A stretch of DNA of 64,000 nt from Polynucleobacter sp. SHI8 (GCF_027944005.1 NZ_AP027204.1:124001-188000), one strand, 5' to 3'; counted from the first letter of the stretch, positions 36,227 through 47,029 are shown. The notes: generated from the letters alone by a model not told the origin. Program-made: numbers and translations.

Positions 36227-36357
36227 ATATTAAGTTTGAATAACTCATCTTATCTTAAATCTTATAAAAGATGAAATGAATTAATATTTCACTTACATGA
36301 ATTTTAATAAAAGAATGAAATATCAGTCTATTGATTATTCAATCAACGAGAGAAAAA

Positions 36358-37383
36358 TTAAAAGCGATGAACCATACCAATGGTTCCTGAAGTTAGGTCT
36401 TTTATTACCTTTCCAGAATCAGAACCATTTGCATGATTTACAAAAGCATACAGATGAGTCTGTTTAGATAAGTGATAGTTAGCGCCGACCACCAATTTAT
36501 TGCCATACATAGATGAATTTGTTTGAAGATGGGTTTTTTGCCGATAGGCAGCCGCAAAAAAGTCAACTTGCGGGCTAGCCTGATATTTAAATCCAACACC
36601 AATATTTTTTACAGATTGGATCGGTGTAGGGTGATGTCGAACAGATGGACTAGGAAGTCCACTAGTCAATTCCGATTGGGAGAAACCTAATTTCAAATTG
36701 ACGTTACCCATTTTTTGAGAAATACCAGCATTAACAATGTGAGCAGATTGGTTGTGATGCGTTAAGCGACTATTTTCTGTCATAGAATAAGATCCAGCAA
36801 TGAGCGTATCACCCATTTGATAACTAGCACCTGCTGCAAAGTTAGGTTGATGAGCGCTATCAGCACTTCCTAATTGATAACTAGTGACGAAGTTAAAACG
36901 AGGAGTCCTAAAAGAATATTTCAACGCATTATCGACCCATTTATTACCGTACCTGCCATTAAAGGTTCCACTCAAATCATCGATCACATACTTTTGACGA
37001 ATTAGTCCACTTGGATCAATCATCCTTGCAATATCGAAGCTGACTGAAGATTGAAGCCCTAATGTGAACTGCCCCACTTGACGATTTTCATAACCAATGT
37101 AGTTGCGTCTTTTAAAAAGAATGGCTGGCGAAGAGGGATTTGTTTCTCCTTCTAGATTAAAAAAGACAACGTGTGATGGAGCAATTTCCTCACGCCCTTG
37201 GATGCCAAATCGAGAAGCCATTTTATTTCCTTGTTTGATTTTCAAATCATCAGGTGTTGAATGAATGCTATTTAAATTGATTTGAATTCCTTGATCAATT
37301 AATCCATATAGCTTGACCGAATCAGCGTGACTTATATTTGTAAAACCCATACCTAACAAAAAACATAAACTCTTTTTGTACAT
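36358..37383 (-). CDS. Gram-negative porin (betaproteobacterial OmpC/Omp32-like)
   Basis: An outer-membrane beta-barrel channel of 341 residues. A signal peptide (1-20, ending SHA|DSV) is followed by the family opening SVKLYGLIDQGIQI. The chain alternates polar and hydrophobic residues and ends MVHRF, with the terminal Phe needed for barrel insertion by the Bam machinery. The internal GRYGNKWVDNALKYSFRTPRFN and YHLSKQTHLYAFVNHA stretches are typical of Burkholderiales porins. AAAGGAAA lies just before the ATG. A perfect inverted repeat at 37413-37435 lies in its leader. Confidence 0.93.
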   Translation of the reverse strand: MYKKSLCFLLGMGFTNISHADSVKLYGLIDQGIQINLNSIHSTPDDLKIKQGNKMASRFGIQGREEIAPSHVVFFNLEGETNPSSPAILFKRRNYIGYENRQVGQFTLGLQSSVSFDIARMIDPSGLIRQKYVIDDLSGTFNGRYGNKWVDNALKYSFRTPRFNFVTSYQLGSADSAHQPNFAAGASYQMGDTLIAGSYSMTENSRLTHHNQSAHIVNAGISQKMGNVNLKLGFSQSELTSGLPSPSVRHHPTPIQSVKNIGVGFKYQASPQVDFFAAAYRQKTHLQTNSSMYGNKLVVGANYHLSKQTHLYAFVNHANGSDSGKVIKDLTSGTIGMVHRF

Positions 37384-37412
37384 CTATTTTCCTTTGATAA
37401 AAGATTAGTCAC

Positions 37413-37435
37413 GTCGGTCAATTGTGTTGACCGAC
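37413..37435 (-). promoter_or_regulatory. Inverted repeat in the porin leader
   Basis: Perfect nine-base arms GTCGGTCAA / TTGACCGAC with a five-base spacer, 30 to 52 bases before the porin ATG. It could be a repressor site or a 5' mRNA stem-loop. No T-run follows on either strand, which argues against a terminator. Confidence 0.6.
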
Positions 37436-37605
37436 ATGAACGAATGATTGATTCGAGGAGATACAGTAACAAATTAAAAATAGACCTAAAACTTAATAGT
37501 CTTTTGATGATTGTGGATATCTAATAAAACAGAATATTTTTTTTGTGAAAGATGGTGTTTATACTGAAAACAATTAAACGATTAACTTTAACGAACTCTA
37601 CTCTC

Positions 37606-38529
37606 ATGAAAAAAACTAAAAATTCACCACAAACAATCGGAATTATTGGATTAGGAATTATGGGTGGCATCATGGCTGAAACGCTTCTCATGAATGATTT
37701 CACTGTTTGTGGATATGACATTGTTCCAGATGCCATCAAGCGTCTAAAAAAAGCAAAAGGACAACCCTTAAAATCTGTTCGTGAGGTGATTCTTAAATCA
37801 GATGTTGTTATAACTTCATTGGCTACTAGTCAAGCATTGCTAGAAGTCTTTGCACAAATCAAACAAACCTTAATTGAGCATCCGAAAAAAATAATCCTTA
37901 TTGAAACGAGTACTTTATCCATGAGTGATAAAGAATTTATTGCGCAGGATTTAAAGATAGACGGTGTGGAGTTATTAGATTGCCCAATTAGTGGCACAGC
38001 TGCAAGAATGAAAGATCGTGCGTGGACCATCTTTGTGAGTGGCAATGAAAAAATAAGTAAAAAAATGAAGCCTATTTTTGAATGTCTTTCAGATAACTTC
38101 CCGTATGTCGGTGACTATGGAAATGGTTTAAAAATGAAAATGATTGCGAATCATTTAGTTGCTATCTATAACGTGGCTTGTGCTGAATCTACTATCTTTG
38201 CAAAAAAAATCGGATTAGACCCACAGGACGTTTTGGATATATTTGGCCCAAGTCCAGTCATCGGCACTGGAGTCATGCGCCTGCGGATGCCCTTTATGAT
38301 TGATCGTCAGTACACACCGCCAACCATGAAAGTGGAAGTTTGGCAAAAAGATATGCAAGTCATTGGTGATTTAGCAAAATCTGTCGGTTGCCCATTACCA
38401 ATCTTTAATGCTACAGCCCCTATTTATACCGCAGCGATGGCACAAGGTTTAGCCAAGTCAGATACCGCATCGACCGCTGAAGTCATTGGTCAAATGGCCG
38501 GCTTATATACGGATAAGAAGCACTCCTGA
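37606..38529 (+). CDS. NAD(P)-dependent beta-hydroxyacid dehydrogenase (3-hydroxyisobutyrate dehydrogenase family)
   Basis: A 307-residue oxidoreductase from ATG 37606; an in-frame ATG at 37552 would add 18 residues rarely seen in this family. The Rossmann motif IGIIGLGIMGGIMAETLL and the LLDCPISGTAARMKDRAWTIFVSGNE block (substrate-binding SGG region, here ISGTAA) are typical, as is the catalytic-Lys region YGNGLKMKMIANHL. Family enzymes oxidise or reduce 3-hydroxy acids or tartronate semialdehyde. The substrate is unknown. No partner gene is adjacent; porin is divergent and coq7 follows. Confidence 0.85.
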   Translation: MKKTKNSPQTIGIIGLGIMGGIMAETLLMNDFTVCGYDIVPDAIKRLKKAKGQPLKSVREVILKSDVVITSLATSQALLEVFAQIKQTLIEHPKKIILIETSTLSMSDKEFIAQDLKIDGVELLDCPISGTAARMKDRAWTIFVSGNEKISKKMKPIFECLSDNFPYVGDYGNGLKMKMIANHLVAIYNVACAESTIFAKKIGLDPQDVLDIFGPSPVIGTGVMRLRMPFMIDRQYTPPTMKVEVWQKDMQVIGDLAKSVGCPLPIFNATAPIYTAAMAQGLAKSDTASTAEVIGQMAGLYTDKKHS

Positions 38530-38590
38530 TGCAACGTAAGAGATTGATCTAAAATTGAACAACAGATAATTCTTCAAGAACGGTATTAAT

Positions 38591-39217
38591 TTGCAATTAG
38601 ATCAATTTATTATTGAGTTTGATAAGGCAGTAAGAACCTTGCATGGGGTGGTTTCCCAATCAAGGCCAACACCTCAGCCACAAGCTCTTCCAGAAGAGGT
38701 TTTGACAGACAAAGAGCGCAAACATGCGGCGGGTTTAATGCGCGTCAATCATGTTGGGGAGGTTTGTGCTCAGGCCTTATATCAAGCACAGCGATTGACA
38801 AGCTCATCCACGGAGATAAAAAAACAATTAACCCATGCAGCAATTGAAGAAGAAGATCATTTACATTGGTGCTCACAACGTCTGCAAGAATTAAATTCCC
38901 GCCCAAGCCTTTTAAATCCTGTTTGGTATACAGGGGCATTTGCCCTAGGGGTGATGGCGGGTTTAGCCGGGGATGCTTGGAGCTTGGGCTTTGTTGCTGA
39001 GACAGAAAAACAGGTTGAACATCACTTAGATGACCACTTAGAAACTCTTCCACAGCATGATTTGGCATCTAGAGCAATTGTTGATCAAATGCGTATCGAA
39101 GAAATTGCCCATGGCAAGATGGCGCACGATGCTGGCGCAAAAGAATTGCCTGAATTTATCAAAAAAACGATGGCAATGACGTCAAAAGTCATGACAAAGA
39201 CCGCATACCATATTTAG
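38591..39217 (+). CDS. coq7: 2-polyprenyl-3-methyl-6-methoxy-1,4-benzoquinone monooxygenase (Coq7)
   Basis: Di-iron hydroxylase of the penultimate ubiquinone step. It has 208 residues. Iron ligands come from [33 protein letters not shown] (EEEDH), [16 protein letters not shown] and [11 protein letters not shown]. The start is TTG at 38591; the encoded [15 protein letters not shown] is the conserved N terminus, so the TTG is preferred to the first in-frame ATG (about codon 50). It stands alone between the dehydrogenase gene and the dcw promoter. Coq7 replaces UbiF in many betaproteobacteria. Confidence 0.93.
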   Translation: MQLDQFIIEFDKAVRTLHGVVSQSRPTPQPQALPEEVLTDKERKHAAGLMRVNHVGEVCAQALYQAQRLTSSSTEIKKQLTHAAIEEEDHLHWCSQRLQELNSRPSLLNPVWYTGAFALGVMAGLAGDAWSLGFVAETEKQVEHHLDDHLETLPQHDLASRAIVDQMRIEEIAHGKMAHDAGAKELPEFIKKTMAMTSKVMTKTAYHI

Positions 39218-39392
39218 ATTTTCACGAATTCTTAACAAAATAAGGGTTCTTACCAGTTTATTTCATTTAATTCATTAGGTATTGCTTATAAGACTATGTT
39301 TTATATTCAATTTTTATAACTGAGTACTTCAATGTGTGTTTCTAAGTTCTTGTTAATACAAGAAAAATGATATTAATTTCCCCTCAAAACGC

Positions 39393-39445
39393 TTGACCAT
39401 CCACTATATGTGCTTTAAAGTGGGAGGAAGTGTGAAAAAGTGGGG
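39393..39445 (+). promoter_or_regulatory. dcw promoter and MraZ box
   Basis: TTGACC (39393-39398), 17 bases, then TAAAGT (39416-39421) makes a sigma70-type promoter. Three direct repeats follow at exact ten-base steps: TGGGA (39421), TGTGA (39431) and TGGGG (39441). E. coli MraZ binds TGGGN repeats at ten-base spacing to repress its own operon, so this is the expected autoregulatory site. It lies 9 bases before the mraZ ATG. Confidence 0.75.
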
Positions 39446-39453
39446 AAAATTGC

Positions 39454-39882
39454 ATGTTTCAGGGTGCTTCAGCGATCAATTTGGATGTCAAAGGGCGGAT
39501 GTCAATCCCTGCCCGGCATCGTGACGCCCTGCAAGTAGAAGGGGTTGGGAGGGTTACCCTCACCAAACATCCCGAAGGATGTCTACTTTTATTTCCTCAA
39601 TTAGAGTGGGAAAGTTTTCGTGAGCGGGTTGCTAAATTGCCTTTAGAGGCGAATTGGTGGCGTCGTATTTTTCTCGGAAATGCATCTGAATTAGAAATGG
39701 ATGGATCAGGCCGTATTTTGATTAGTCCAGAGTTAAGAGCCGCATCTGGTATCGAGAGAGAAGTTATTTTATTGGGCATGGGTAGTCATCTTGAAGTTTG
39801 GGATGCGAAGACTTATGCACAAAAAGAACAAATAGCAATTTCTCAAGGAATGCCAGAAGCTTTACGACAATTTACCTTCTGA
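39454..39882 (+). CDS. mraZ: Transcriptional regulator MraZ
   Basis: Ring-forming AbrB-like DNA-binding protein that controls the division and cell-wall cluster. It has 142 residues, with two swapped-hairpin repeats, each carrying the conserved DxxGR motif: [15 protein letters not shown] (first) and [15 protein letters not shown] (second). It is the first gene of the dcw cluster, 12 bases before rsmH, with its target repeats just upstream. Confidence 0.96.
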   Translation: MFQGASAINLDVKGRMSIPARHRDALQVEGVGRVTLTKHPEGCLLLFPQLEWESFRERVAKLPLEANWWRRIFLGNASELEMDGSGRILISPELRAASGIEREVILLGMGSHLEVWDAKTYAQKEQIAISQGMPEALRQFTF

Positions 39883-39894
39883 TGTTAGGGACCT

Positions 39895-40818
39895 ATGACC
39901 ACCAGTCATCGCCCGGTATTACTGGACGAGGCAGTCTCCGCCTTACTTGGAGAAGTGCCGAAACAGCACGCGTTCTATCTCGATGGAACGTTTGGTCGGG
40001 GCGGGCATTCCAGATTAATTTTAGAAAAAATGACCTTAGACAGTCAGTTAATTGCGTGCGACAAAGATCCCCAAGCAATTGCAGAGGCGAAGCAAATACA
40101 GGATCAGCGTTTTCAAATAGTTCATACCTCTTTTGCCAATATGTCCTCACTTACATCGGCAAACACGTTGGATGGAATATTGCTCGATTTAGGGATCAGT
40201 TCTCCACAAATCGATCAAGCAGAGCGGGGATTTTCGTTTCGAATGGATGGTCCACTCGATATGCGCATGAATTCTCAAGAAGGGCTCAGTGCGCAGGAAT
40301 GGTTGGCAACTGCAGATGAAAAAAATATTGCAAAGGTAATTAAAGACTATGGGGAAGAACGGTTTGCTGTACAGATTGCAAAGGCGATTGTTGCTAGCCG
40401 GGAGCAAGGCATCCACATTGGGACCACAAGACAACTCGCGACGCTCGTGGCTAGTGTCGTCCGCACGCGTGAGTACGATCAAGACCCGGCCACACGCACC
40501 TTTCAAGCTATACGGATTTTCATCAACCAAGAACTCCGCGATTTGGAAGAAGGTTTAAAAATGTCGATTCAATTGTTAAAACCAGAAGGACGATTAGTGG
40601 TGATTAGTTTTCACTCACTGGAAGACCGTATGGTGAAACAATTTATGCAGCAAAACAGCAAAGTTGATGTGCCAAGAGGTATGCCGCTTCGTGAGTCAGA
40701 AATACCGAAATCTCCCTTAAAAATCTTAGGAAGAGTTAAGCCAACTGCTGTAGAGATAAAACAGAATCCAAGGGCAAGATCAGCGGTGATGCGTATCGCA
40801 GAAAAGGTAGGTCTTTGA
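39895..40818 (+). CDS. rsmH: 16S rRNA (cytosine-1402-N4)-methyltransferase RsmH
   Basis: SAM-dependent methylation of C1402 in 16S rRNA, at the P site. It has 307 residues. Motifs: [28 protein letters not shown] (SAM-binding), [48 protein letters not shown] and [18 protein letters not shown]. It overlaps ftsL by one base (TGATG). TTAGGGA lies about 7 bases before the ATG. Confidence 0.97.
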   Translation: MTTSHRPVLLDEAVSALLGEVPKQHAFYLDGTFGRGGHSRLILEKMTLDSQLIACDKDPQAIAEAKQIQDQRFQIVHTSFANMSSLTSANTLDGILLDLGISSPQIDQAERGFSFRMDGPLDMRMNSQEGLSAQEWLATADEKNIAKVIKDYGEERFAVQIAKAIVASREQGIHIGTTRQLATLVASVVRTREYDQDPATRTFQAIRIFINQELRDLEEGLKMSIQLLKPEGRLVVISFHSLEDRMVKQFMQQNSKVDVPRGMPLRESEIPKSPLKILGRVKPTAVEIKQNPRARSAVMRIAEKVGL

Positions 40819-41087
40819 TGAACCGATCTGTTGTGATTTTGATATTGGCATTAATGACTTGTTCATTAATGTTGGTTTATTCACAGCAAAGATCCAGGAT
40901 GTTGTATGCGGAGAAAAATCGTTTAGAGATTAAGGAGAATAAGCTCAATCAAGAATGGAGTCGACTTGAATATGAGCAAAGAGAGTTATCAAAATCTTCA
41001 AGAATTGTTGATATTGCAACGAAGCAATTACATATGAAAGAAGCAAAGCAGGATAAAACCATCTACGTAAAGGAAATGGCTAAATGA
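40818..41087 (+). CDS. ftsL: Cell division protein FtsL
   Basis: Small bitopic protein of the FtsQLB complex that activates septal wall synthesis. It has 89 residues from ATG 40818, with a short cytoplasmic N terminus, one transmembrane helix (about 5-21, VVILILALMTCSLMLVY) and a periplasmic coiled coil rich in E/K/Q (about 30-70). The ATG overlaps the rsmH stop by one base and the 3' end overlaps ftsI by four (ATGA). Confidence 0.9.
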   Translation: MNRSVVILILALMTCSLMLVYSQQRSRMLYAEKNRLEIKENKLNQEWSRLEYEQRELSKSSRIVDIATKQLHMKEAKQDKTIYVKEMAK

Positions 41088-42829
41088 GAGTTCATCATAC
41101 AAGCCCGTCTAATACAGTTGTTTTGAGACTTCCAATGTGGCGTTCACGCCTTGTCTTGTTCATTATGTTTATTGGATTTTTTGCACTACTCAGTCGTGCA
41201 TTTTGGATTCAGGGACCGGGGAACGATTTTTATGCGCAAAAAGGTAAGAGGGTAGAGCGAGTCATTGCCTTGCCATCTGTCAGAGGAAAAATACTGGATA
41301 GAAATGGTGAAATATTAGCAACCAGCTTAGAAGCAAAAACAATCATTGCTTACCCCGATACAATTCCAGATGATTTGCCTGCGGCAAAAGTAGCAGCCTT
41401 TGCGAAATTATTAAAGATGAATGAATCTGAATTGAGAAAGAAATTAACAGATTCAAAAAATCAACTTTATCTTCGTCGTCAGGTTGAGCCAGAGGTGGCG
41501 GCAAAAATTAAAGAATTAGCGATTCCTGGAATCGTCATTACGAGTGAGTATCGTCGTTATTATCCTGAGGGAGAAGCGATGGCTCACATTGTTGGCTTTA
41601 CCAATATTCAGGATAAAGGCCAAGATGGCATGGAGTATTCGAATGATGAATTTTTATCAGGTAAAGATGGGCAAAAGCATGTTGTGATTGATCGGCTTGG
41701 ACGAGTGGTTGATAACCTTGGAGATATTCAGCCACCAAGAAATGGTAAGGATTTGCAATTGTCGGTAGATAGCAAAATCCAATCGATTTCTTATGAAGCG
41801 ATTAAAAAAGCTGTGAAAGATAATCGTGCAAAATCTGGTTCAGCCATCGTTTTAGATTCATATACAGGTGAAGTATTGGCCATGGCGAATTACCCATCAT
41901 ACGATCCTAATAACCGCATTAGCATGACGGGTGATCAGTTACGCAATCGAGTACTGACAGATACTTTTGAGCCCGGCTCAACGATGAAGCCAATCACCAT
42001 ATCCTTATCTTTAGAAAAGGGCTTAATTAAACCGACGACCCAGTTCCCTATTGGTCATTTACAAATTGGTAAGAAGGTCATTACTGATACCCACTCTTAT
42101 TCGGTCTTATCTGTATCGCAAATTATTCAAAAATCAAGCAATATTGGAACAACTCGTATCGCACTTCAAATGGAGCCAGAGGATATGTGGACGATGTTCC
42201 AATCCGTAGGATTTGGACAGGCACCAAAAATTGGTTTCGAAGGGGCGGTTGCTGGAACAGTAAAACCGTATGCAAAATGGGGTAAGTTAGACCAGGCAAC
42301 CATGTCATTTGGGTATGGAATTTCAACATCATTATTTCAATTGGCCAAGGCTTACACCATTTTTGCAAGAGATGGTGAGTTAGTCCCAATTTCGATGTTG
42401 AAAGTTGATAAGCCTCCTGTCGGAACAAGGGTGCTCAACCCCAAGACAGCAATTGACATGCGAAACATGTTAGAGCTGGTTACCCAAGAGGGAGGGACTG
42501 CGATTAAAGCGCAGGTCACAGGCTATCGTGTCGGTGGAAAAACAGGAACTGCACACAAATCAATGGGTAAGGCTGGATATGCCAGTAATAAATATGATGG
42601 GTTTTTTGTAGGTATTGCCCCGATTAGTAATCCAAGAATCGTAGTTGCTGTAGTGATTGATGAGCCAAGTGCCGGATCACATTATGGTGGTGATGTTGCC
42701 GCACCAGTATTTTCAGCTATTACAGGCACAGCACTCCGTAGCCTGGGAGTGCCACCAGATGCCGCAATGAAAGAACTCGTACAAACATTAGACCCATCAC
42801 TTACACAAAAAGTGGTATTAAAGAGATGA
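41084..42829 (+). CDS. ftsI: Penicillin-binding protein 3 / FtsI (septal D,D-transpeptidase)
   Basis: Crosslinks septal peptidoglycan. It has 581 residues. A single N-terminal transmembrane helix (about 22-40) is followed by the pedestal domain (from GKILDRNGEILATS) and the transpeptidase domain with catalytic STMK (Ser299), SSN (351-353) and KTGT (486-489). It overlaps ftsL and murE by four bases each. The size and position identify FtsI rather than another class B PBP. Confidence 0.97.
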   Translation: MRVHHTSPSNTVVLRLPMWRSRLVLFIMFIGFFALLSRAFWIQGPGNDFYAQKGKRVERVIALPSVRGKILDRNGEILATSLEAKTIIAYPDTIPDDLPAAKVAAFAKLLKMNESELRKKLTDSKNQLYLRRQVEPEVAAKIKELAIPGIVITSEYRRYYPEGEAMAHIVGFTNIQDKGQDGMEYSNDEFLSGKDGQKHVVIDRLGRVVDNLGDIQPPRNGKDLQLSVDSKIQSISYEAIKKAVKDNRAKSGSAIVLDSYTGEVLAMANYPSYDPNNRISMTGDQLRNRVLTDTFEPGSTMKPITISLSLEKGLIKPTTQFPIGHLQIGKKVITDTHSYSVLSVSQIIQKSSNIGTTRIALQMEPEDMWTMFQSVGFGQAPKIGFEGAVAGTVKPYAKWGKLDQATMSFGYGISTSLFQLAKAYTIFARDGELVPISMLKVDKPPVGTRVLNPKTAIDMRNMLELVTQEGGTAIKAQVTGYRVGGKTGTAHKSMGKAGYASNKYDGFFVGIAPISNPRIVVAVVIDEPSAGSHYGGDVAAPVFSAITGTALRSLGVPPDAAMKELVQTLDPSLTQKVVLKR

Positions 42830-44388
42830 TGAAGACTGAGTCCAAAGCCTCTCTTCAAATGAATGATATTCAACATCTAATGTTGAGTGAGGTGGAGCGT
42901 GTGGCACATTTATCTTCAGATACAAGATTATTAAAATCTGGAGACGTTTTTTTGGCTTATCCAGTAGGTAGTGGTAATGGGTTTAGTGATAACCGAATAC
43001 ATATCCCCAAAGCATTGGAATTGGGTGCGAGTTTAGTACTTTATGAAAATAATAGCTGGCTTGAGGATGAGCTCATTCAGGCTAGAGAAAAATTAGGCGA
43101 CTCAAGATGTTTTGCTGTACCGGGTTTGGCGGCGATGGCTAGTGAAATTGCTGACTGGTGGTATGGCTACCCCTCCAAAGAAATGTCAATCATTGGCGTA
43201 ACAGGGACCAATGGTAAAACGACTGTGACTCAGTGGATAGCGCAGTCCATGAATAAGTTTAAAAAGACAGCTGTATTTGGCACCTTAGGTTATGGCCAAG
43301 TGGGCACTTTAAAGACGACAGGGTTTACCACTCCGGACGCTGCTCGGGTACAGCGTGTATTAGCAGAATTAAAAGCAGATTCATTTGAGCAGGTGGCGAT
43401 GGAAGTATCCTCGCATGCTTTGGAGCAGGGAAGAGTTGGTCATGTGAAATTTAAAACGGCCATTTTTACCAATTTAAGCCAAGATCACTTGGATTATCAC
43501 GGTGATATGCAAGAGTATGCACGAGCAAAATTTGAGTTGTTTCGTTACTCGAGTCTTGAGCAAATCATCATGAACATGGATGATCCTATTGGCCGAGAAT
43601 GGATTGAGCAATTGGCTAAAAAATCTAAAGCTAAATTGTGGGTTTATGGTACTCAAGAATCGCTTGCAAAATTAAATCATTCAGATCAATTAAACACTGT
43701 ACTTATAGAGAATTACGAGATAACCAATAACGGCGTGAAGTTTAATTGTGTTGTCAATGGTCAAAACTTCCCACTACATCTAGACATTATTGGAAGATTT
43801 AATGTAGATAATATGATGGCTGTATTAGCTACCTTACTAGCTAATGAAGTGCCGCTAGAAAGTGCAATCGCGCAATTAAAACAACTGAAGTCTGTTGAAG
43901 GTCGATTAGAGATGATGAACCTTAACGACTCTAAGCATCCATTAATGGTCGTGGATTTTGCACATACACCTGATGCTTTAGAAAAAGTATTGGTTGCATT
44001 AAAGCCAATTGCCCAAGCTAGAGGCGGTGAGTTGGTCTGTGTATTTGGATGTGGTGGTAATCGTGATTCCAGTAAACGACCACTGATGGGTAAATTAGCG
44101 GCCAATCTATCTGATCGAGTGATTTTGACAAGTGATAATCCACGAGGAGAAAAGCCTGAGGACATCATTGATCAAATCATGCAAGGAATTGATCCTGATC
44201 AGTTATCAAAAGTAAGCATCGTGGTTGATCGGGCCTTTGCTATCTTGTCTTCAGTAAAACAAGCCCAGCCTAAAGATGTCGTTCTGGTTGCTGGCAAAGG
44301 ACATGAAAGAGTTCAGGAAATTGCCGGCAATCAATTTATATTTTCTGATCAAGACCATATCTGTTTAGCGATTCGAGGGGTAGTGTAA
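42826..44388 (+). CDS. murE: UDP-MurNAc-tripeptide ligase MurE
   Basis: Adds the third amino acid to the peptidoglycan stem peptide. It has 520 residues. The ATP motif GTNGKTT is at 127-133; later come LSQDHLDYHGDM, VVDFAHTPDALEKVL and LTSDNPRGEKPEDI. The DNPR motif marks meso-diaminopimelate specificity, expected in a Gram-negative. Two ATGs open the gene (42826 and 42829); the first overlaps the ftsI stop. It overlaps murF by one base. Confidence 0.97.
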   Translation: MMKTESKASLQMNDIQHLMLSEVERVAHLSSDTRLLKSGDVFLAYPVGSGNGFSDNRIHIPKALELGASLVLYENNSWLEDELIQAREKLGDSRCFAVPGLAAMASEIADWWYGYPSKEMSIIGVTGTNGKTTVTQWIAQSMNKFKKTAVFGTLGYGQVGTLKTTGFTTPDAARVQRVLAELKADSFEQVAMEVSSHALEQGRVGHVKFKTAIFTNLSQDHLDYHGDMQEYARAKFELFRYSSLEQIIMNMDDPIGREWIEQLAKKSKAKLWVYGTQESLAKLNHSDQLNTVLIENYEITNNGVKFNCVVNGQNFPLHLDIIGRFNVDNMMAVLATLLANEVPLESAIAQLKQLKSVEGRLEMMNLNDSKHPLMVVDFAHTPDALEKVLVALKPIAQARGGELVCVFGCGGNRDSSKRPLMGKLAANLSDRVILTSDNPRGEKPEDIIDQIMQGIDPDQLSKVSIVVDRAFAILSSVKQAQPKDVVLVAGKGHERVQEIAGNQFIFSDQDHICLAIRGVV

Positions 44389-45869
44389 TGAGTCATTATT
44401 TGACCCTTGAGAAAATGTCGCAGATGGTGCCCGGATCACGCTTACTCAATGTGAGCTCTGCCATGATGCACTCGCCTATTGATAACTTATCAACAGACAG
44501 TCGAAAAATTCAGTCTGGAGATTTTTTCATAGCGATTGCTGGCGAAAAATTTGATGGTAATCAATTTTTAAAAGAAGTATGTAAAAAAGGTTCACTAGCC
44601 GCATTAGCGAGTAAAGAAGAATGTGTTCCTGAGAATTTTCCAGTCCTACTAGTCGAAGATACTTTAAAAGCTTTGCAAATGATAGCAACAGCTTGGCGAA
44701 AAGAGTTAAATCCTCAATTAATATTAGTAACGGGTAGTAATGGTAAAACCACCGTGAAAGAGATGATTGCCAGTATCTTAAAGGAAGCCCTAGGCGAAAA
44801 GCACGTCTTAGCAACTCCTGGCAATTTAAACAACGATATTGGTTTGCCCCTGACTCTGTTAGGACTTCGAGCACATCATCAAATTGCCGTGATTGAACTA
44901 GGCATGAATCACCCTGGCGAAACACAGTTTTTAGCAAGTATTGCGCAACCTAATATTGTGTTGATTAATAATGCTCAACGAGAGCATCAAGAATTTATGC
45001 ATACGGTTGAAGCTGTAGCTTTAGAGCACGCAGATGCCATATCGCAATTACAGGAAAACGGTGTTGCTATATTTCCGGCGGATTCTGAATATACAGAGAT
45101 ATGGAAAAGTAAATCTAACGGATATACCTATTTAGATTTTTCTTTAAGTGAAAACTTGAAAGAGTCATTGGGACAAGTTGTAGGATGTTGGAAGAGTCAA
45201 AGTCATTTACGTATTGAGTTACCAGAAAATAAGCAACATCCAAAAACAGGGATTGAAGTCAAACTAGCGACGCTAGGTGACCATAATGCAAAGAATGCTA
45301 TTGCAGCCGCTACAGTAGCATTTGCGGCAAATATCAATCATGAAGCTATCTGTCGTGGATTAGAAAAATTTATGCCAGTAGCTGGCAGAATGCGTAGTCA
45401 TTCATTACCGAGTTTTGGCGAACTTGGGCAACTGGTCGACGATACCTACAATGCAAATCCAGATTCAGTAATTGCTGCGATTGATGTTCTTGCTCAATTG
45501 CCGGGAACCCGTTGGTTAGTGCTTGGAGATATGGGCGAGGTTGGTAATCAAGGTCAGCAGTTTCATCATGAAATTGGTAAATATGCCAAGGATAAAGGCA
45601 TTGAACATCTATACGCTACCGGTGAATTATCAACTTATGCAATTGAGGGTTTCAAGACACAAATACAGGCACAGCCGCTAGCGAAAGAAGCGCAAGGAAT
45701 TCATTTTCATGAACCTAAGGCATTGCTCAAGCAATTAAAAGCTGATTTACAAACATTTCAACACCATTTTTCAACGGGGCATGTTGCGATTTTAGTAAAA
45801 GGCTCACGCTTTACCAAGATGGAAAGAATCGTTAACTGCTTATTGAAAGAGGAGAGCTTATGTTTCTAG
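44388..45869 (+). CDS. murF: UDP-MurNAc-tripeptide-D-Ala-D-Ala ligase MurF
   Basis: Attaches D-Ala-D-Ala to complete the UDP-MurNAc-pentapeptide. It has 493 residues. Motifs are [39 protein letters not shown] (ATP loop), [37 protein letters not shown] and VLGDMGEVG. Its C terminus overlaps mraY by ten bases and its start overlaps the murE stop by one base. Confidence 0.97.
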   Translation: MSHYLTLEKMSQMVPGSRLLNVSSAMMHSPIDNLSTDSRKIQSGDFFIAIAGEKFDGNQFLKEVCKKGSLAALASKEECVPENFPVLLVEDTLKALQMIATAWRKELNPQLILVTGSNGKTTVKEMIASILKEALGEKHVLATPGNLNNDIGLPLTLLGLRAHHQIAVIELGMNHPGETQFLASIAQPNIVLINNAQREHQEFMHTVEAVALEHADAISQLQENGVAIFPADSEYTEIWKSKSNGYTYLDFSLSENLKESLGQVVGCWKSQSHLRIELPENKQHPKTGIEVKLATLGDHNAKNAIAAATVAFAANINHEAICRGLEKFMPVAGRMRSHSLPSFGELGQLVDDTYNANPDSVIAAIDVLAQLPGTRWLVLGDMGEVGNQGQQFHHEIGKYAKDKGIEHLYATGELSTYAIEGFKTQIQAQPLAKEAQGIHFHEPKALLKQLKADLQTFQHHFSTGHVAILVKGSRFTKMERIVNCLLKEESLCF

Positions 45870-47029
45870 CTCTAGCCCAATGGTTGCAAGCAGACATTGG
45901 ATTTTTTCGTGTCTTTAACTACATCACATTTCGAGCCGTGATGGCGACATTAACAGCACTTGGTATTGGCTTAATTTTCGGTCCCTGGGTTATACGCCGT
46001 TTGACAGCTATGAAGGTGGGGCAAGCTGTCAGAACAGATGGTCCTAAAACACACTTAATTAAAAGTGGTACACCCACGATGGGGGGTGTACTCATTTTGA
46101 TCTCTATTGCGGTATCAACCTTGTTGTGGAGTGATCTAAGTAATCGGTTTATTTGGGCTGTTTTATGGGTGACCCTCGGCTTTGGCATTGTTGGTTGGGT
46201 CGATGATTACCGAAAAGTAGTTTATAAAAATCCCAAGGGGATGAGCTCCAAAGAAAAATATTTTTGGCAATCATTAATCGGGATATTGGCAGGCGTATAT
46301 TTGGTATTTGCTATTACTGATAGTAGTAATTTAGGTATTGTTAAAAATATCATGCAATGGAAAAACAATGAGTTTAATTTTCACTTTGCCGATAACCTGA
46401 ATTTGGTTGTGCCATTCTTTAAAACGGTTAATTATCCTCTGGGTGTTTTGGGATTTGTTATTTTGACGTATTTAGTCATTGTTGGCAGTAGCAATGCCGT
46501 CAATCTAACTGATGGTTTAGATGGCCTAGTGATCATGCCGGTCATTCTTGTTGGATCTGCATTGGGAGTATTTGCATATGTGACTGGTAATGCTATTTAT
46601 GCCAAATATTTAATATTTCCATATATTCCTGGTACCGGCGAGTTACTGATTTTTTGCGGCGCTATTGGCGGTGCAGGCTTGGCGTTTTTATGGTTTAACA
46701 CACATCCAGCACAGGTCTTCATGGGTGATGTTGGCGCACTTGCATTAGGCGGCGCACTCGGCACGGTAGCCGTCATAGTTCGTCAAGAAATTGTGTTGTT
46801 CATTATGGGTGGAATTTTTGTTGTAGAAACCCTATCGGTCATGATTCAAGTGACATGGTTCAAATATACAAAACGTAAATATGGTGAAGGTAGACGAGTT
46901 TTTCGAATGGCGCCGCTGCATCATCATTTTGAATTAGGCGGTTGGAAAGAGACCCAAGTCGTTGTCCGCTTTTGGATTATTACGATTATTTTAGTTTTAG
47001 TTGGATTATCGAGTTTGAAGCTAAGATGA
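45860..47029 (+). CDS. mraY: Phospho-N-acetylmuramoyl-pentapeptide-transferase MraY
   Basis: Integral membrane enzyme making lipid I from UDP-MurNAc-pentapeptide and undecaprenyl phosphate. It has 389 residues and about ten transmembrane segments. Signatures are [68 protein letters not shown] and [23 protein letters not shown]. It overlaps murF by ten bases at its start and murD by four at its end. Confidence 0.98.
   Translation: MFLALAQWLQADIGFFRVFNYITFRAVMATLTALGIGLIFGPWVIRRLTAMKVGQAVRTDGPKTHLIKSGTPTMGGVLILISIAVSTLLWSDLSNRFIWAVLWVTLGFGIVGWVDDYRKVVYKNPKGMSSKEKYFWQSLIGILAGVYLVFAITDSSNLGIVKNIMQWKNNEFNFHFADNLNLVVPFFKTVNYPLGVLGFVILTYLVIVGSSNAVNLTDGLDGLVIMPVILVGSALGVFAYVTGNAIYAKYLIFPYIPGTGELLIFCGAIGGAGLAFLWFNTHPAQVFMGDVGALALGGALGTVAVIVRQEIVLFIMGGIFVVETLSVMIQVTWFKYTKRKYGEGRRVFRMAPLHHHFELGGWKETQVVVRFWIITIILVLVGLSSLKLR

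Noticed and set aside
36328..36345. Hairpin TTGATT-ATTC-AATCAA downstream of the porin gene
   Set aside because: Six A/T-rich pairs without a U-run on the minus strand; chance occurrence is likely in such AT-rich DNA.
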